Origin: Methanomassiliicoccaceae archaeon
Lineage (GTDB): Archaea; Thermoplasmatota; Thermoplasmata; Methanomassiliicoccales; Methanomethylophilaceae
Direction of reading: 5' to 3'
Length of the DNA: 15,810 nucleotides
Assembly (NCBI GenBank): GCA_031260545.1
Contig: JAIRJQ010000124.1
Location: 1 to 15,810 of the forward strand
The notes beneath the pieces are model-generated. The model ran no database searches. It was not told the DNA's origin and saw nothing but the letters and a program-made list of their open reading frames with translations. A program made the translations under genes and the position numbers. Every line of letters begins with the position of its first letter. Position 1 is the first letter of the stretch. Of this stretch, positions 1 to 5,751 are shown one piece after another.

Positions 1-447
1 TACAACGAGATGCTGAACGACCCGAAGAAGGAGAGCACGGTCGTTGATATCACTGAGAGGTCCGCTGAAGCTGTCAAGCATTACGGGGAGACGATGCTTG
101 TTGCGAGCCCACGTGAATATAACGAAATAATGCGAAAAATTCCATACGGTAAGATCGTGACAACGGACGAGATCAAAAGGCATCTTGCCAAGAAACATAA
201 CACAAGCTGCGTTTGTCCGTTAACGTGCGGCATATTCGTGAACATATGCGCGAATGCCGCAGCCGAACGTAATGATAAAGAATTTCCGTATTGGCGCACT
301 GTCAAAGCAAAAGGCGAACTGTGCGAGAAATTCCCGGACGGACCTGACGGTCATAAAGAATTGTTGGAAACAGAAGGCCACACGATAATAAAGAAAGGTA
401 AGAGATACTTCGTCGAGGATTTCGATAAAAAGTGCATTGAGCTCTGA
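1..447 (+). CDS. Alkyltransferase-like protein (MGMT fold), 5' end outside window
   Basis: The reading frame is open from base 1. An ATG lies at 10, but the codons before it (Tyr-Asn-Glu) are also in frame, so the gene probably starts upstream; numbering below is from the ATG at 10. The C-terminal half follows the DNA-binding domain of O6-alkylguanine-DNA alkyltransferases: IPYGKIVTTDEI near residues 44-55 corresponds to the helix-turn-helix entry, and FPYWRTV at 92-98 sits where active enzymes have PCHRVV, followed by the usual G-x-L and LLETEGH segments. The acceptor Cys of PCHR is therefore Tyr94 here. By analogy with alkyltransferase-like proteins (PWHR-type), it could recognise alkylated bases without removing the alkyl group. 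Family membership is fairly secure; loss of methyltransferase activity is inferred from the missing Cys. Related sequences are, as I recall, frequent in anaerobic gut bacteria, so horizontal transfer is possible. Confidence 0.75.
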   Translation, partial: YNEMLNDPKKESTVVDITERSAEAVKHYGETMLVASPREYNEIMRKIPYGKIVTTDEIKRHLAKKHNTSCVCPLTCGIFVNICANAAAERNDKEFPYWRTVKAKGELCEKFPDGPDGHKELLETEGHTIIKKGKRYFVEDFDKKCIEL

Positions 448-472
448 GAGGCACCAGCCACTTTCAACGAAG

Positions 473-481
473 ATATAAATA
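473..481 (+). promoter_or_regulatory. TATA box of rpl40e
   Basis: An ATATAAATA stretch lies about 37 bases before the rpl40e ATG, which puts transcription start near 503 and leaves a leader of about 12 bases. A short GGAG at 504-507 could serve as ribosome binding site. The box sits 26 bases after the stop of the preceding gene, so rpl40e probably has its own promoter. Confidence 0.55.
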
Positions 482-514
482 ATACCTTCTTATTAGAGCG
501 GTCGGAGAATCAAT

Positions 515-664
515 ATGGCACGTTTTAAAGAAGCTGAGAGCAGGCTCCTCGACAAATCGGTTTGCATGAGCTGCTACGCCACCAACCCTCCCAAGGCACA
601 GAAATGCCGCAAGTGCGGGTACAGCAAGCTCAGGCCCAAGGCGAAAGAGAGCAGGAAGTCATAA
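515..664 (+). CDS. rpl40e: Large ribosomal subunit protein eL40 (L40e)
   Basis: A 49-residue, very basic protein begins MARFKEAESRLLDKSVC and ends in a Lys/Arg-rich tail. Four cysteines (C17, C20, C31, C34; C-x2-C-x10-C-x2-C) form the single zinc ribbon that almost fills the archaeal L40e protein. In eukaryotes the homologue is made as a ubiquitin fusion; archaeal versions are free-standing and about 50 residues long, as here. The protein is a structural component of the 50S subunit. ATG at 515 is the only sensible start: it gives the conserved MARF-like N-terminus and has a GGAG element 7 bases upstream. The gene has its own TATA box and is followed by a GNRA-type hairpin, so it looks monocistronic. 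It is easily missed because of its size. Confidence 0.93.
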   Translation: MARFKEAESRLLDKSVCMSCYATNPPKAQKCRKCGYSKLRPKAKESRKS

Positions 665-676
665 CCGCACTTCACA

Positions 677-690
677 GGACCGAAAGGTCC
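677..690 (+). terminator. Hairpin with GAAA tetraloop after rpl40e
   Basis: GGACC-GAAA-GGTCC is a perfect 5-bp stem closed by a GNRA tetraloop, starting 13 bases after the rpl40e stop and followed by the T-rich ATTCTTCGTTT. It may act as a terminator or as a 3'-end stabilising structure. The following U-tract is weak. Confidence 0.45.
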
Positions 691-752
691 ATTCTTCGTT
701 TATATGCTGTATAGCGTTACATCGCATGTTCTTTCCCGTTCCGTCCGCGGTC

Positions 753-810
753 ATAATTAATATAGTTATAATCTGATAAAACATTAGTTAAAGGCGGTCG
801 CCAAAGGGGA
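753..810 (+). promoter_or_regulatory. Promoter region of the receiver-DUF835 gene
   Basis: AT-rich boxes at 753-762 (ATAATTAATA-like) and 765-773 (GTTATAATC) are TATA candidates. Initiation near 790-800 would leave a short leader with an AAAGGGGA ribosome binding site at 803-810, 7 bases before the ATG. The perfect palindrome GGCGGTCGCC at 793-802 overlaps the expected start region and could be an operator or a small hairpin. The rest of the gap 691-752 shows nothing recognisable. Confidence 0.4.
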
Positions 811-817
811 AAAAAGA

Positions 818-1705
818 ATGAGAGTTCTTATCGTCGACGATAATCCGGCTGTCTGCGACGTATTATCAGAGATACTTCTGATGAGCGATCTTGTTGCCGC
901 ATCGGCAGGTACGGCGCACGATGCCATATTGCGTATCAACGAATTCAGACCGGAGATCATTTTTTTGGATGACGGTACCGATAAAGAGAACATAGCGTCA
1001 TTCCTTGGTATCGTGAACAGAGAGGTGCCGCGCCCGAGGCTGTATATGATGACCTCGGAGGACAACGATTTTTCGTCGAATATGATAGTCGACGGATGCA
1101 TACGCAAACCGTTCAAAAGTACGGACATATTGGATATTGTGAATTTGCCTGCGGAAACCGAAAAGAAAAAAAGAACGCACCGGAAAGGCCTGTTCAGCAA
1201 AAGGATAATGCCGCCGGTATCAAAGGTCACCGGTCAGGATGCGAAGCTAAAGTTCGGAGGATCATATCTGTTCATTGAAAATGAACCGTCAGAGGTGTGG
1301 GACGCGTGCATGCACTTTTTTGAGAACGGCGACGATATCATGGCCGTAACATCAGGTAACAAAAAAGCGGTCAGAGAGAGGATGAGAGATAATAACATAA
1401 GGGTGAGCGTATTGTCTGAGAAGGAAGGCAGGGATCATATCTCCGGGAGCAGAATGGGTTCCGTGATGGACGTTATCGCAACATTCATCGGTTCTGTGAA
1501 AAGACCGGTGATCGTGATAGACGATCTCGGAATGCTGATACGGATGAATGATCTCAATTCCGTAATGATGATGGTGCAGCAGACCGTGGACAACAGCTAT
1601 GGAAGAACAGTGACGGTACTGGCATCCGTGTGCCCCGACGGAATATCGGGAAGGGACACGAAATTGCTGCTGCGCAACATGACAGAATACAGGACGGACC
1701 GGTGA
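818..1705 (+). CDS. Response regulator receiver domain fused to DUF835
   Basis: Residues 1-100 form a CheY-like receiver domain: acidic pair D7/D8, phospho-acceptor D51 at the end of a hydrophobic strand (IIFLD), Thr79 after MM, and Lys97 in the RKPF motif. A basic linker (KKKRTHRK region, about 115-130) leads to a C-terminal domain of about 150 residues that matches DUF835. Its marks are a GGSYLF strand opening, a loop equivalent to 'TR-x-P', the VIVIDDLGMLI core, and a final helix around RDTKLLLRNM. DUF835 occurs in archaeal signalling proteins, often beside receiver or PAS domains, and its biochemical role is not established. There is no DNA-binding domain, so this is not a classical transcription factor, and no histidine kinase lies nearby. 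It ends 6 bases before eno and is probably co-transcribed with it. The start is fixed by the AAAGGGGA site and the compact MRVLIVDD opening. Confidence 0.82.
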   Translation: MRVLIVDDNPAVCDVLSEILLMSDLVAASAGTAHDAILRINEFRPEIIFLDDGTDKENIASFLGIVNREVPRPRLYMMTSEDNDFSSNMIVDGCIRKPFKSTDILDIVNLPAETEKKKRTHRKGLFSKRIMPPVSKVTGQDAKLKFGGSYLFIENEPSEVWDACMHFFENGDDIMAVTSGNKKAVRERMRDNNIRVSVLSEKEGRDHISGSRMGSVMDVIATFIGSVKRPVIVIDDLGMLIRMNDLNSVMMMVQQTVDNSYGRTVTVLASVCPDGISGRDTKLLLRNMTEYRTDR

Positions 1706-1711
1706 CCGGAA

Positions 1712-2977
1712 ATGAAGATAGAACGTGTTTGGGCCAGAGAGGTGCTTGATTCCAGAGGGAATCCCACCGTCGAGGCGGAGATAACAGTGAACGGAAGGAA
1801 AATAACCGCGATAGCGCCGTCCGGCGCATCCACGGGATCGTTCGAGGCGCATGAGCTGAGGGACGGCGGAAACAGATTCTTCGGTAAAGGCGTAACAAAA
1901 GCGGTGGAAAATATACGCAGCGATATCGCTAAAAGAATAACCGGGATGGATGTTTCAGACCAGGCCGCCGCAGATATGGCGATGATAGAACTGGACGGCA
2001 CGGATAACAAAACAAGATTGGGAGGGAACGCAACGACCGCCGTTTCCTTCGCGATCGCACACGCCGGCGCATACGCCGAGAATATTCCGTTATACGAACA
2101 TATAGGCGACGACGGCGTAACATTACCGGTTCCGATGTTCAATATAATCAACGGCGGGAAGCACGCAGGCGGCAGTCTGGCTATACAGGAATTCATGATA
2201 ATTCCGGCAGGCGCGAAGACATTCGCGGAATGCCTGAGGGCGGCAGCCGAAGTATACGCTTCGCTGAAGACCATATTGAAAAAGAAGTACGGACCGGCCG
2301 CGGTCAACATAGGCGACGAAGGCGGTTTTGCGCCGCCGCTGAACACATCCGCCGAGGCGATGGACACGATCATGAACGCAATATCTGCCGCCGGCTACGT
2401 TCCCGGGAAGGATATCTATCTGGCGCTGGATGCGGCGTCAAGCGAATTCTTCGAGAACGGCAAATATAACACGGACGGGATGAGAATGTCCGCCGGTGAA
2501 CTGATCGACCATTACGTCTCGTTCACAAAAGCATATCCTCTGATAAGCATCGAGGACCCGTTCTTTGAGGATGATTTCGATTCGACAGCGGAACTGACAA
2601 GGAAGATAGGCGATCATATACAGGTTGTTGGCGATGACATCTTTGTAACGAACACGAAACGCCTGCTGCGCGGAATTGAAGAAGGGGTTGCGAATGCGTT
2701 GCTCCTCAAAGTGAATCAGATAGGAACAATAACGGAGGCCGGGAACGCGGCGAAGATGAGCTTCGATAACGGTTACGGTGTCGTCGTCTCACACAGGTCC
2801 GGCGAGTCCGAGGACGTTACGATAGCGGACCTTTCCGTAGGGTGGGGTTCCGGTCAGATCAAGACGGGTGCGCCCGCACGGGCGGAAAGAACAGCAAAAT
2901 ACAACAGGCTTCTGAGGATCGAAGAGGAACTCGGAACGAAGGCGGTATTTTTAGGGAAGAATGTATTCACCCTGTGA
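1712..2977 (+). CDS. eno: Enolase (phosphopyruvate hydratase)
   Basis: Interconverts 2-phosphoglycerate and phosphoenolpyruvate in glycolysis and gluconeogenesis in the cytoplasm. The 421-residue length is normal for the family. The whole catalytic set is present: SGASTG at 37-42, His151 in GGKHAGG, Glu160, Glu203 in DEGGFAP (general acid), Mg2+ ligands Asp240 (ALDAA), Glu281 (SIEDP) and Asp308 (VGDD), catalytic base Lys333 (LLKVNQ), His361 in SHRSGE and Lys384. The N-terminal signature REVLDSRGNPTVE is intact and starts 9 residues in, so ATG 1712 is the right start. The gene begins 6 bases after the DUF835 gene stop and ends just before the phosphoribosyltransferase start, which suggests one transcript. 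In a methanogen it would act mainly in the gluconeogenic direction. Confidence 0.98.
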   Translation: MKIERVWAREVLDSRGNPTVEAEITVNGRKITAIAPSGASTGSFEAHELRDGGNRFFGKGVTKAVENIRSDIAKRITGMDVSDQAAADMAMIELDGTDNKTRLGGNATTAVSFAIAHAGAYAENIPLYEHIGDDGVTLPVPMFNIINGGKHAGGSLAIQEFMIIPAGAKTFAECLRAAAEVYASLKTILKKKYGPAAVNIGDEGGFAPPLNTSAEAMDTIMNAISAAGYVPGKDIYLALDAASSEFFENGKYNTDGMRMSAGELIDHYVSFTKAYPLISIEDPFFEDDFDSTAELTRKIGDHIQVVGDDIFVTNTKRLLRGIEEGVANALLLKVNQIGTITEAGNAAKMSFDNGYGVVVSHRSGESEDVTIADLSVGWGSGQIKTGAPARAERTAKYNRLLRIEEELGTKAVFLGKNVFTL

Positions 2978-2987
2978 TCGTGGTCAT

Positions 2988-4172
2988 ATGGACAGACTTT
3001 TTGCCGCTAATGAGAAAGAGATAAGGGATGCGTACACCACTGACGTTTACTTTGAAAGGACGAACAAGATCCTCAATTCGAAAGGATTGGGCGAGGCGGA
3101 CGTATGGGCCGAGTTCACTTTGGGATCCTTGCCGAAGAAGTGGCCCTGGGCGGTGCTTTGCGGCACCGAAGAGGTCCTGAGATTAACGGAAGGCATGAAC
3201 GTCGATATCTTCGGCGTTCCGGAAGGAACGATATTCAGAACGAGATCGCCCAAGGGCATCCGTGTGCCGTTAATGAACATCCACGGCCGCTACACGGATT
3301 TCGGAGAGATGGAAACGGCGATGCTGGGCATGCTCTGCCATCCTTCCGGCGTTGCGACGGCGGCCGCGCGCGTCAGGTGCGCCGCCAAGGAGAAAAAAAT
3401 AATGGCGTTCGGGAACAGAAGGATGCATCCTGCGATCTCGGGCGTTCTGGACAGGTCCGCATACATAGGGGGATGCGACGACGTCGCATCGAAGATCGGA
3501 GCGGACATAATTGGAAAGGAGGCCGCCGGTACCGTCCCTCATGCGCTGATGCTGATGATGGGAAGCGACGAAGCGGCATTCAGGGCATTTGATGAGACTA
3601 TAGAAAAAATCGTTCCTCGCATAATGCTAATATATACATTTTCAGATGAACGGGAAGCGTCCATCAACGCATGCAAGATCGTGAAAGATCTGAAGGGCGT
3701 GAGGCTTGACACACCGAGCTCAAGGCGCGGTTCTTTGAAAGAGATCATTCAGGAGGTCCGGTGGGAACTGGACTCCAAGGGTTATAAGAACGTTGAGATA
3801 ATCGCATCCGGCGGTCTGAATGAGAACAGCATACGCGAGCTAATGGGGTCCGGCGTCTCAGGTTTCGGTGTCGGCACATCAATAAGCAACGCGCCGACGC
3901 TGGACATATCAATGGACCTCGTTTGTAAGAACGGCAGCGCGATCTCAAAGAAGGGAAAGTTCGGAGGCCGAAAGTACACGTACCGGTGCCCCCGCTGTCT
4001 GTCGATGGACGTCTCGCTTTCCGAGAACGACAGTATAACATGTTCATGCGGTTCAGGAATGGAGCCTTTCGAGACGCCTCTTCTCAAGGCGGGAAAGAGG
4101 GTTCACAACAGATCTCCGGCGGAAATAAGGAAATATGTCTTGGCGCAGCTCAAACAATTAGGGGAGCTATGA
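2988..4172 (+). CDS. pncB: Nicotinate phosphoribosyltransferase with C-terminal zinc knuckle
   Basis: Forms nicotinate mononucleotide from nicotinic acid and PRPP with ATP, the salvage entry to NAD. The 394-residue protein matches the archaeal NAPRTase type known from Thermoplasma. It has TDVYFERT near the N-terminus, GVPEGTIF, IHGRYTDFGEMETA, the FGNRRMHPAI region, the RLDTPSSRRGS phosphate-binding strand around residues 239-249, ASGGLNEN, and the FGVGTSIS loop that binds the PRPP phosphate. At the C-terminus Cys334, Cys337, Cys352 and Cys354 (C-x2-C ... C-x-C) form the zinc-knuckle extension found in the Thermoplasma enzyme. I chose ATG 2988 because the family begins only a few residues before the DVYFERT motif. 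An in-frame ATG at 2961 would overlap eno by 17 bases and add nine unlikely residues, although it has a GGGAAG just upstream. The stop lies inside the terminator hairpin. Confidence 0.93.
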   Translation: MDRLFAANEKEIRDAYTTDVYFERTNKILNSKGLGEADVWAEFTLGSLPKKWPWAVLCGTEEVLRLTEGMNVDIFGVPEGTIFRTRSPKGIRVPLMNIHGRYTDFGEMETAMLGMLCHPSGVATAAARVRCAAKEKKIMAFGNRRMHPAISGVLDRSAYIGGCDDVASKIGADIIGKEAAGTVPHALMLMMGSDEAAFRAFDETIEKIVPRIMLIYTFSDEREASINACKIVKDLKGVRLDTPSSRRGSLKEIIQEVRWELDSKGYKNVEIIASGGLNENSIRELMGSGVSGFGVGTSISNAPTLDISMDLVCKNGSAISKKGKFGGRKYTYRCPRCLSMDVSLSENDSITCSCGSGMEPFETPLLKAGKRVHNRSPAEIRKYVLAQLKQLGEL

Positions 4173-4190
4173 AACCCCTATTTTCATCAC
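4159..4190 (+). terminator. Terminator of the eno-pncB transcript
   Basis: TAGGGG and CCCCTA form a perfect 6-bp inverted repeat (4159-4164 and 4175-4180) around a 10-base loop containing the pncB stop codon, followed at once by TTTTC. Further T-runs occur at about 4200-4205 and 4213-4219. It closes the operon before the AT-rich promoter region of the next cluster. Confidence 0.65.
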
Positions 4191-4220
4191 ACGTTAAGAT
4201 TTTTCCAAGTATATTTTTTG

Positions 4221-4235
4221 ATTAACGGCGTTAAT
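4221..4235. promoter_or_regulatory. 15-bp palindrome upstream of a TATA box (candidate operator)
   Basis: ATTAACGGCGTTAAT is a perfect 7-bp inverted repeat around one central base. It lies about 18 bases upstream of the TATA-like TTATATAA at 4254-4261, a position typical for an archaeal activator or repressor site. A near-identical element occurs at 14954-14968. The protein that would bind it is unknown. Confidence 0.45.
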
Positions 4236-4253
4236 AACCAGTTTTTTTGTAGG

Positions 4254-4261
4254 TTATATAA
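4254..4261 (+). promoter_or_regulatory. TATA box of the zinc-ribbon/COG0523 cluster
   Basis: TTATATAA, flanked by GG and CTT, predicts transcription start near 4284. From there the leader to the zinc-ribbon gene at 4449 would be about 165 bases and would contain the possible small ORF at 4300. The strong T-run at 4242-4248 just upstream may terminate read-through from pncB. Confidence 0.5.
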
Positions 4262-4299
4262 CTTATGTTGTGAGCTTTGTCGAAAGGGTTATATGTGTT

Positions 4300-4452
4300 A
4301 TGCCGATAGTATGCACAGTGGGATTCAGCGGGTCAGGGGAACACATTCCATTGTGGTCCGGGGTGCTGCTAAGGGGAGAAAGGATGATGGATTTGATTTG
4401 CTCAGCGATAGCGCTGTCGGTGTCCGCAATGCAAGAAAGGGGTGCCAAATGA
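4300..4452 (+). CDS. Possible 50-residue leader ORF, unrecognised
   Basis: An ORF of 50 codons starts at ATG 4300, about 16 bases after the predicted transcription start, with AAAGGG 13-18 bases upstream. It ends in TGA at 4450-4452, overlapping the next gene's ATG as ATGA, an arrangement typical of translational coupling. The N-terminus reads MPIVCTVGFSGSGEH, which loosely recalls a phosphate-binding loop but lacks the Lys. The remainder has a hydrophobic stretch (DLICSAIALSVSAM). I recognise no family. Codon use is unremarkable. It could equally be a non-coding structured leader: CACAGTGGGAT at 4314-4324 can pair with ATTCCATTGTG at 4345-4355 (two G-U pairs), and CAGCG-ATAG-CGCTG forms a small hairpin at 4403-4416. 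An overlapping frame opening at 4218 is less likely, because it would start upstream of the TATA box. Confidence 0.28.
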   Translation: MPIVCTVGFSGSGEHIPLWSGVLLRGERMMDLICSAIALSVSAMQERGAK

Positions 4453-4673
4453 CAAGGGTCACGACCATAGACTCTGTGCGTTCATGCGACATGTCCAAGA
4501 TATACTGCGAGTGCGGCAACATCGTCTCCATTGACCGCAGCATGGTAAGGATGAAGAAAAGCCTTAAGAAAAATGTTGAGTGCAGTATATGCAGGAACCA
4601 TAGGATTTCTTTTGATATCGAGTATCTTAACGGGCTATACGAAGGTACTCTGGATGCCGATCTGACGGCATAG
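4449..4673 (+). CDS. Small zinc-ribbon-like protein, function unknown
   Basis: A 74-residue protein has two cysteine pairs: Cys20 and Cys22 in IYCECGNI, and Cys46 and Cys49 in VECSICRNH. C-x-C ... C-x2-C about 24 residues apart suggests a zinc ribbon. The region between them is basic (MVRMKKSLKK) and the C-terminus acidic. I recognise no named family. ATG 4449 is preferred because GAAAGGGGTG lies just upstream; an internal ATG at 4491 would also keep the ribbon. The stop is TAG, rare in this window; read-through would add 13 residues and run into the next start. It lies 29 bases before the COG0523 GTPase on the same strand, so it may share its metal-related role (inference only). Confidence 0.6.
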   Translation: MTRVTTIDSVRSCDMSKIYCECGNIVSIDRSMVRMKKSLKKNVECSICRNHRISFDIEYLNGLYEGTLDADLTA

Positions 4674-4682
4674 TATTTTTAT
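4674..4682 (+). promoter_or_regulatory. Possible TATA box for a leaderless COG0523 mRNA
   Basis: TATTTTTAT is centred 25 bases before the GTPase ATG at 4703, the spacing expected if transcription starts at the start codon itself. No good ribosome binding site precedes that ATG. The same T-run could instead be a weak terminator after the zinc-ribbon gene. Confidence 0.3.
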
Positions 4683-4702
4683 CTGTCTGCCGATGGCGTA
4701 TC

Positions 4703-5293
4703 ATGCGCCTTCTAATCGTTTCGGGGATGTTGGGATCAGGGAAGACATCAACGATATTGGGGATAGCGGACATACTATCGGACCGCGGTCTAAGGATCGC
4801 TATCATCGAAAATGAGATAGGTTCCGTAGGCATCGACGGGGAGATACTAGAGCGGCACGGGATGCAGGTGAAGGAGCTGAAAGGAGGGTGCATATGCTGT
4901 TCGATGAAGACCGGGATGATAGATGCGCTGCGCACACTTCAAGCGCATATGAACCCTGATATTGCGATCGTGGAACCTACGGGGATAGCGGACCCGAGGC
5001 AGGTGATCACCGCGGTCGAAGATGTAACGGGGTTAACCTTAACGGGGTTGTTTACAATTATTGTGGTAGACGCGGAAAGGATACTTAAGATTAGGAAGAT
5101 GTTTGAACGCCCGTTAAGGAATCAGTTGAGTGTGGCTGATGTTGTTCTGTTGAATAAAACAGATACGGTCGGCGAGAACGAGATAAGCGAGATAATCCTG
5201 CTGCTGAGAGAGATGTCCTACAACGGTCCGGTAATGAATGTGCAGGCGGACAAAGGGATAGGAATTAACGGCGTGACGGAGATGATAAAGTGA
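4703..5293 (+). CDS. COG0523 (CobW-like) G3E GTPase, G domain only
   Basis: This is a P-loop GTPase of the G3E group (HypB, UreG, CobW/COG0523), which use GTP hydrolysis to insert or deliver metals. Seen directly: Walker A GMLGSGKT (8-15), the switch region ENEIGSVGIDGEIL (36-49), the COG0523-defining GGCICC (61-66; thiols C63, C65, C66 bind metal in characterised members), EPTGIADP (91-98), and the NKTD base-recognition motif (151-154). At 196 residues it is only the G domain; typical COG0523 proteins exceed 300 residues and carry a C-terminal domain. That domain may be the next ORF, whose GTG overlaps this stop as GTGA in another frame. The metal is unknown. The neighbourhood (zinc-ribbon protein before, Cys/His-tailed protein after) supports metal handling. 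It is not HypB: it lacks the His-rich N-terminus and has GCxCC. Confidence 0.88.
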   Translation: MRLLIVSGMLGSGKTSTILGIADILSDRGLRIAIIENEIGSVGIDGEILERHGMQVKELKGGCICCSMKTGMIDALRTLQAHMNPDIAIVEPTGIADPRQVITAVEDVTGLTLTGLFTIIVVDAERILKIRKMFERPLRNQLSVADVVLLNKTDTVGENEISEIILLLREMSYNGPVMNVQADKGIGINGVTEMIK

Positions 5294-5751
5294 CAGAGGA
5301 TGAGGATTTCATCCCGGCGGCGGTCGCCGCCGTTGTAACGGGTTCGCTGCCTGTGCTGACGGAGGCGAAGGAAGCGAACGAATTATTCTCATTGCTGATA
5401 CACGACATAACACTGGATTGTGTGAAAGCGGGCTCGTGGATGATCGGCCACATCAAGGCGAACGTAAGGTCCGGGAACGACCTTCTGTCAATGAGCTCAA
5501 CGACGGACGACGGCAATGTAAGGTCGCGCTGTATCCTCACGAACATGATAAAAGATTATTCAATGACCGTGAATGTGATCGTCTACGGTGTGGAAAGACG
5601 GAACGCGGCGGAGATACTCGTTTCCAATGTGAAAAAGGCCCTCGGGAACGTGAGGATCGAAGTTCATTCAGAGGTCGGATGCGAGGACCCGAAGTGCAGG
5701 GATCCGATGTGCCGTGACATGGACCACAAACGTCTGATCGATATACGGTGA
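5290..5751 (+). CDS. COG0523-partner protein with Cys/His-rich tail (possible split C-terminal domain)
   Basis: A 153-residue protein starts at GTG 5290, overlapping the GTPase stop by 4 bases (GTGA), with GGAGATGA immediately upstream, so translation is probably coupled. The middle has IGHIKANV (52-59) followed by alternating strands. As I recall it, a GHIK-type motif also appears in the C-terminal half of some methanogen CobW-like proteins, so this ORF may be the detached C-terminal domain of the upstream GTPase. The tail carries C131, C136, C141 and H146 in an exact C-x4-C-x4-C-x4-H array with Asp between them, a plausible metal-binding tail. No enzyme motif is visible. The stop TGA abuts the topA stop on the other strand. 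The reading frame is convincing; its function is inferred from context. Confidence 0.72.
   Translation: MTEDEDFIPAAVAAVVTGSLPVLTEAKEANELFSLLIHDITLDCVKAGSWMIGHIKANVRSGNDLLSMSSTTDDGNVRSRCILTNMIKDYSMTVNVIVYGVERRNAAEILVSNVKKALGNVRIEVHSEVGCEDPKCRDPMCRDMDHKRLIDIR

Noticed and set aside
1597..2373. 258-codon ORF on the minus strand opposite the enolase gene
   Set aside because: It lies antisense to strongly conserved enolase sequence, has no recognisable motif and a low-complexity Ser/Ala/Pro composition. It is a shadow caused by codon bias on the other strand.
3104..3592. 162-codon plus-strand ORF overlapping the nicotinate phosphoribosyltransferase gene
   Set aside because: It is the +1/+2 frame of a clearly conserved enzyme, with an Arg/Gly-rich product and no motif.
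4218..4448. Upstream extension of the zinc-ribbon gene to a start at 4218
   Set aside because: That start is upstream of the TATA box at 4254-4261, so it would not be on the transcript, and ATG 4449 has a strong ribosome binding site directly before it.
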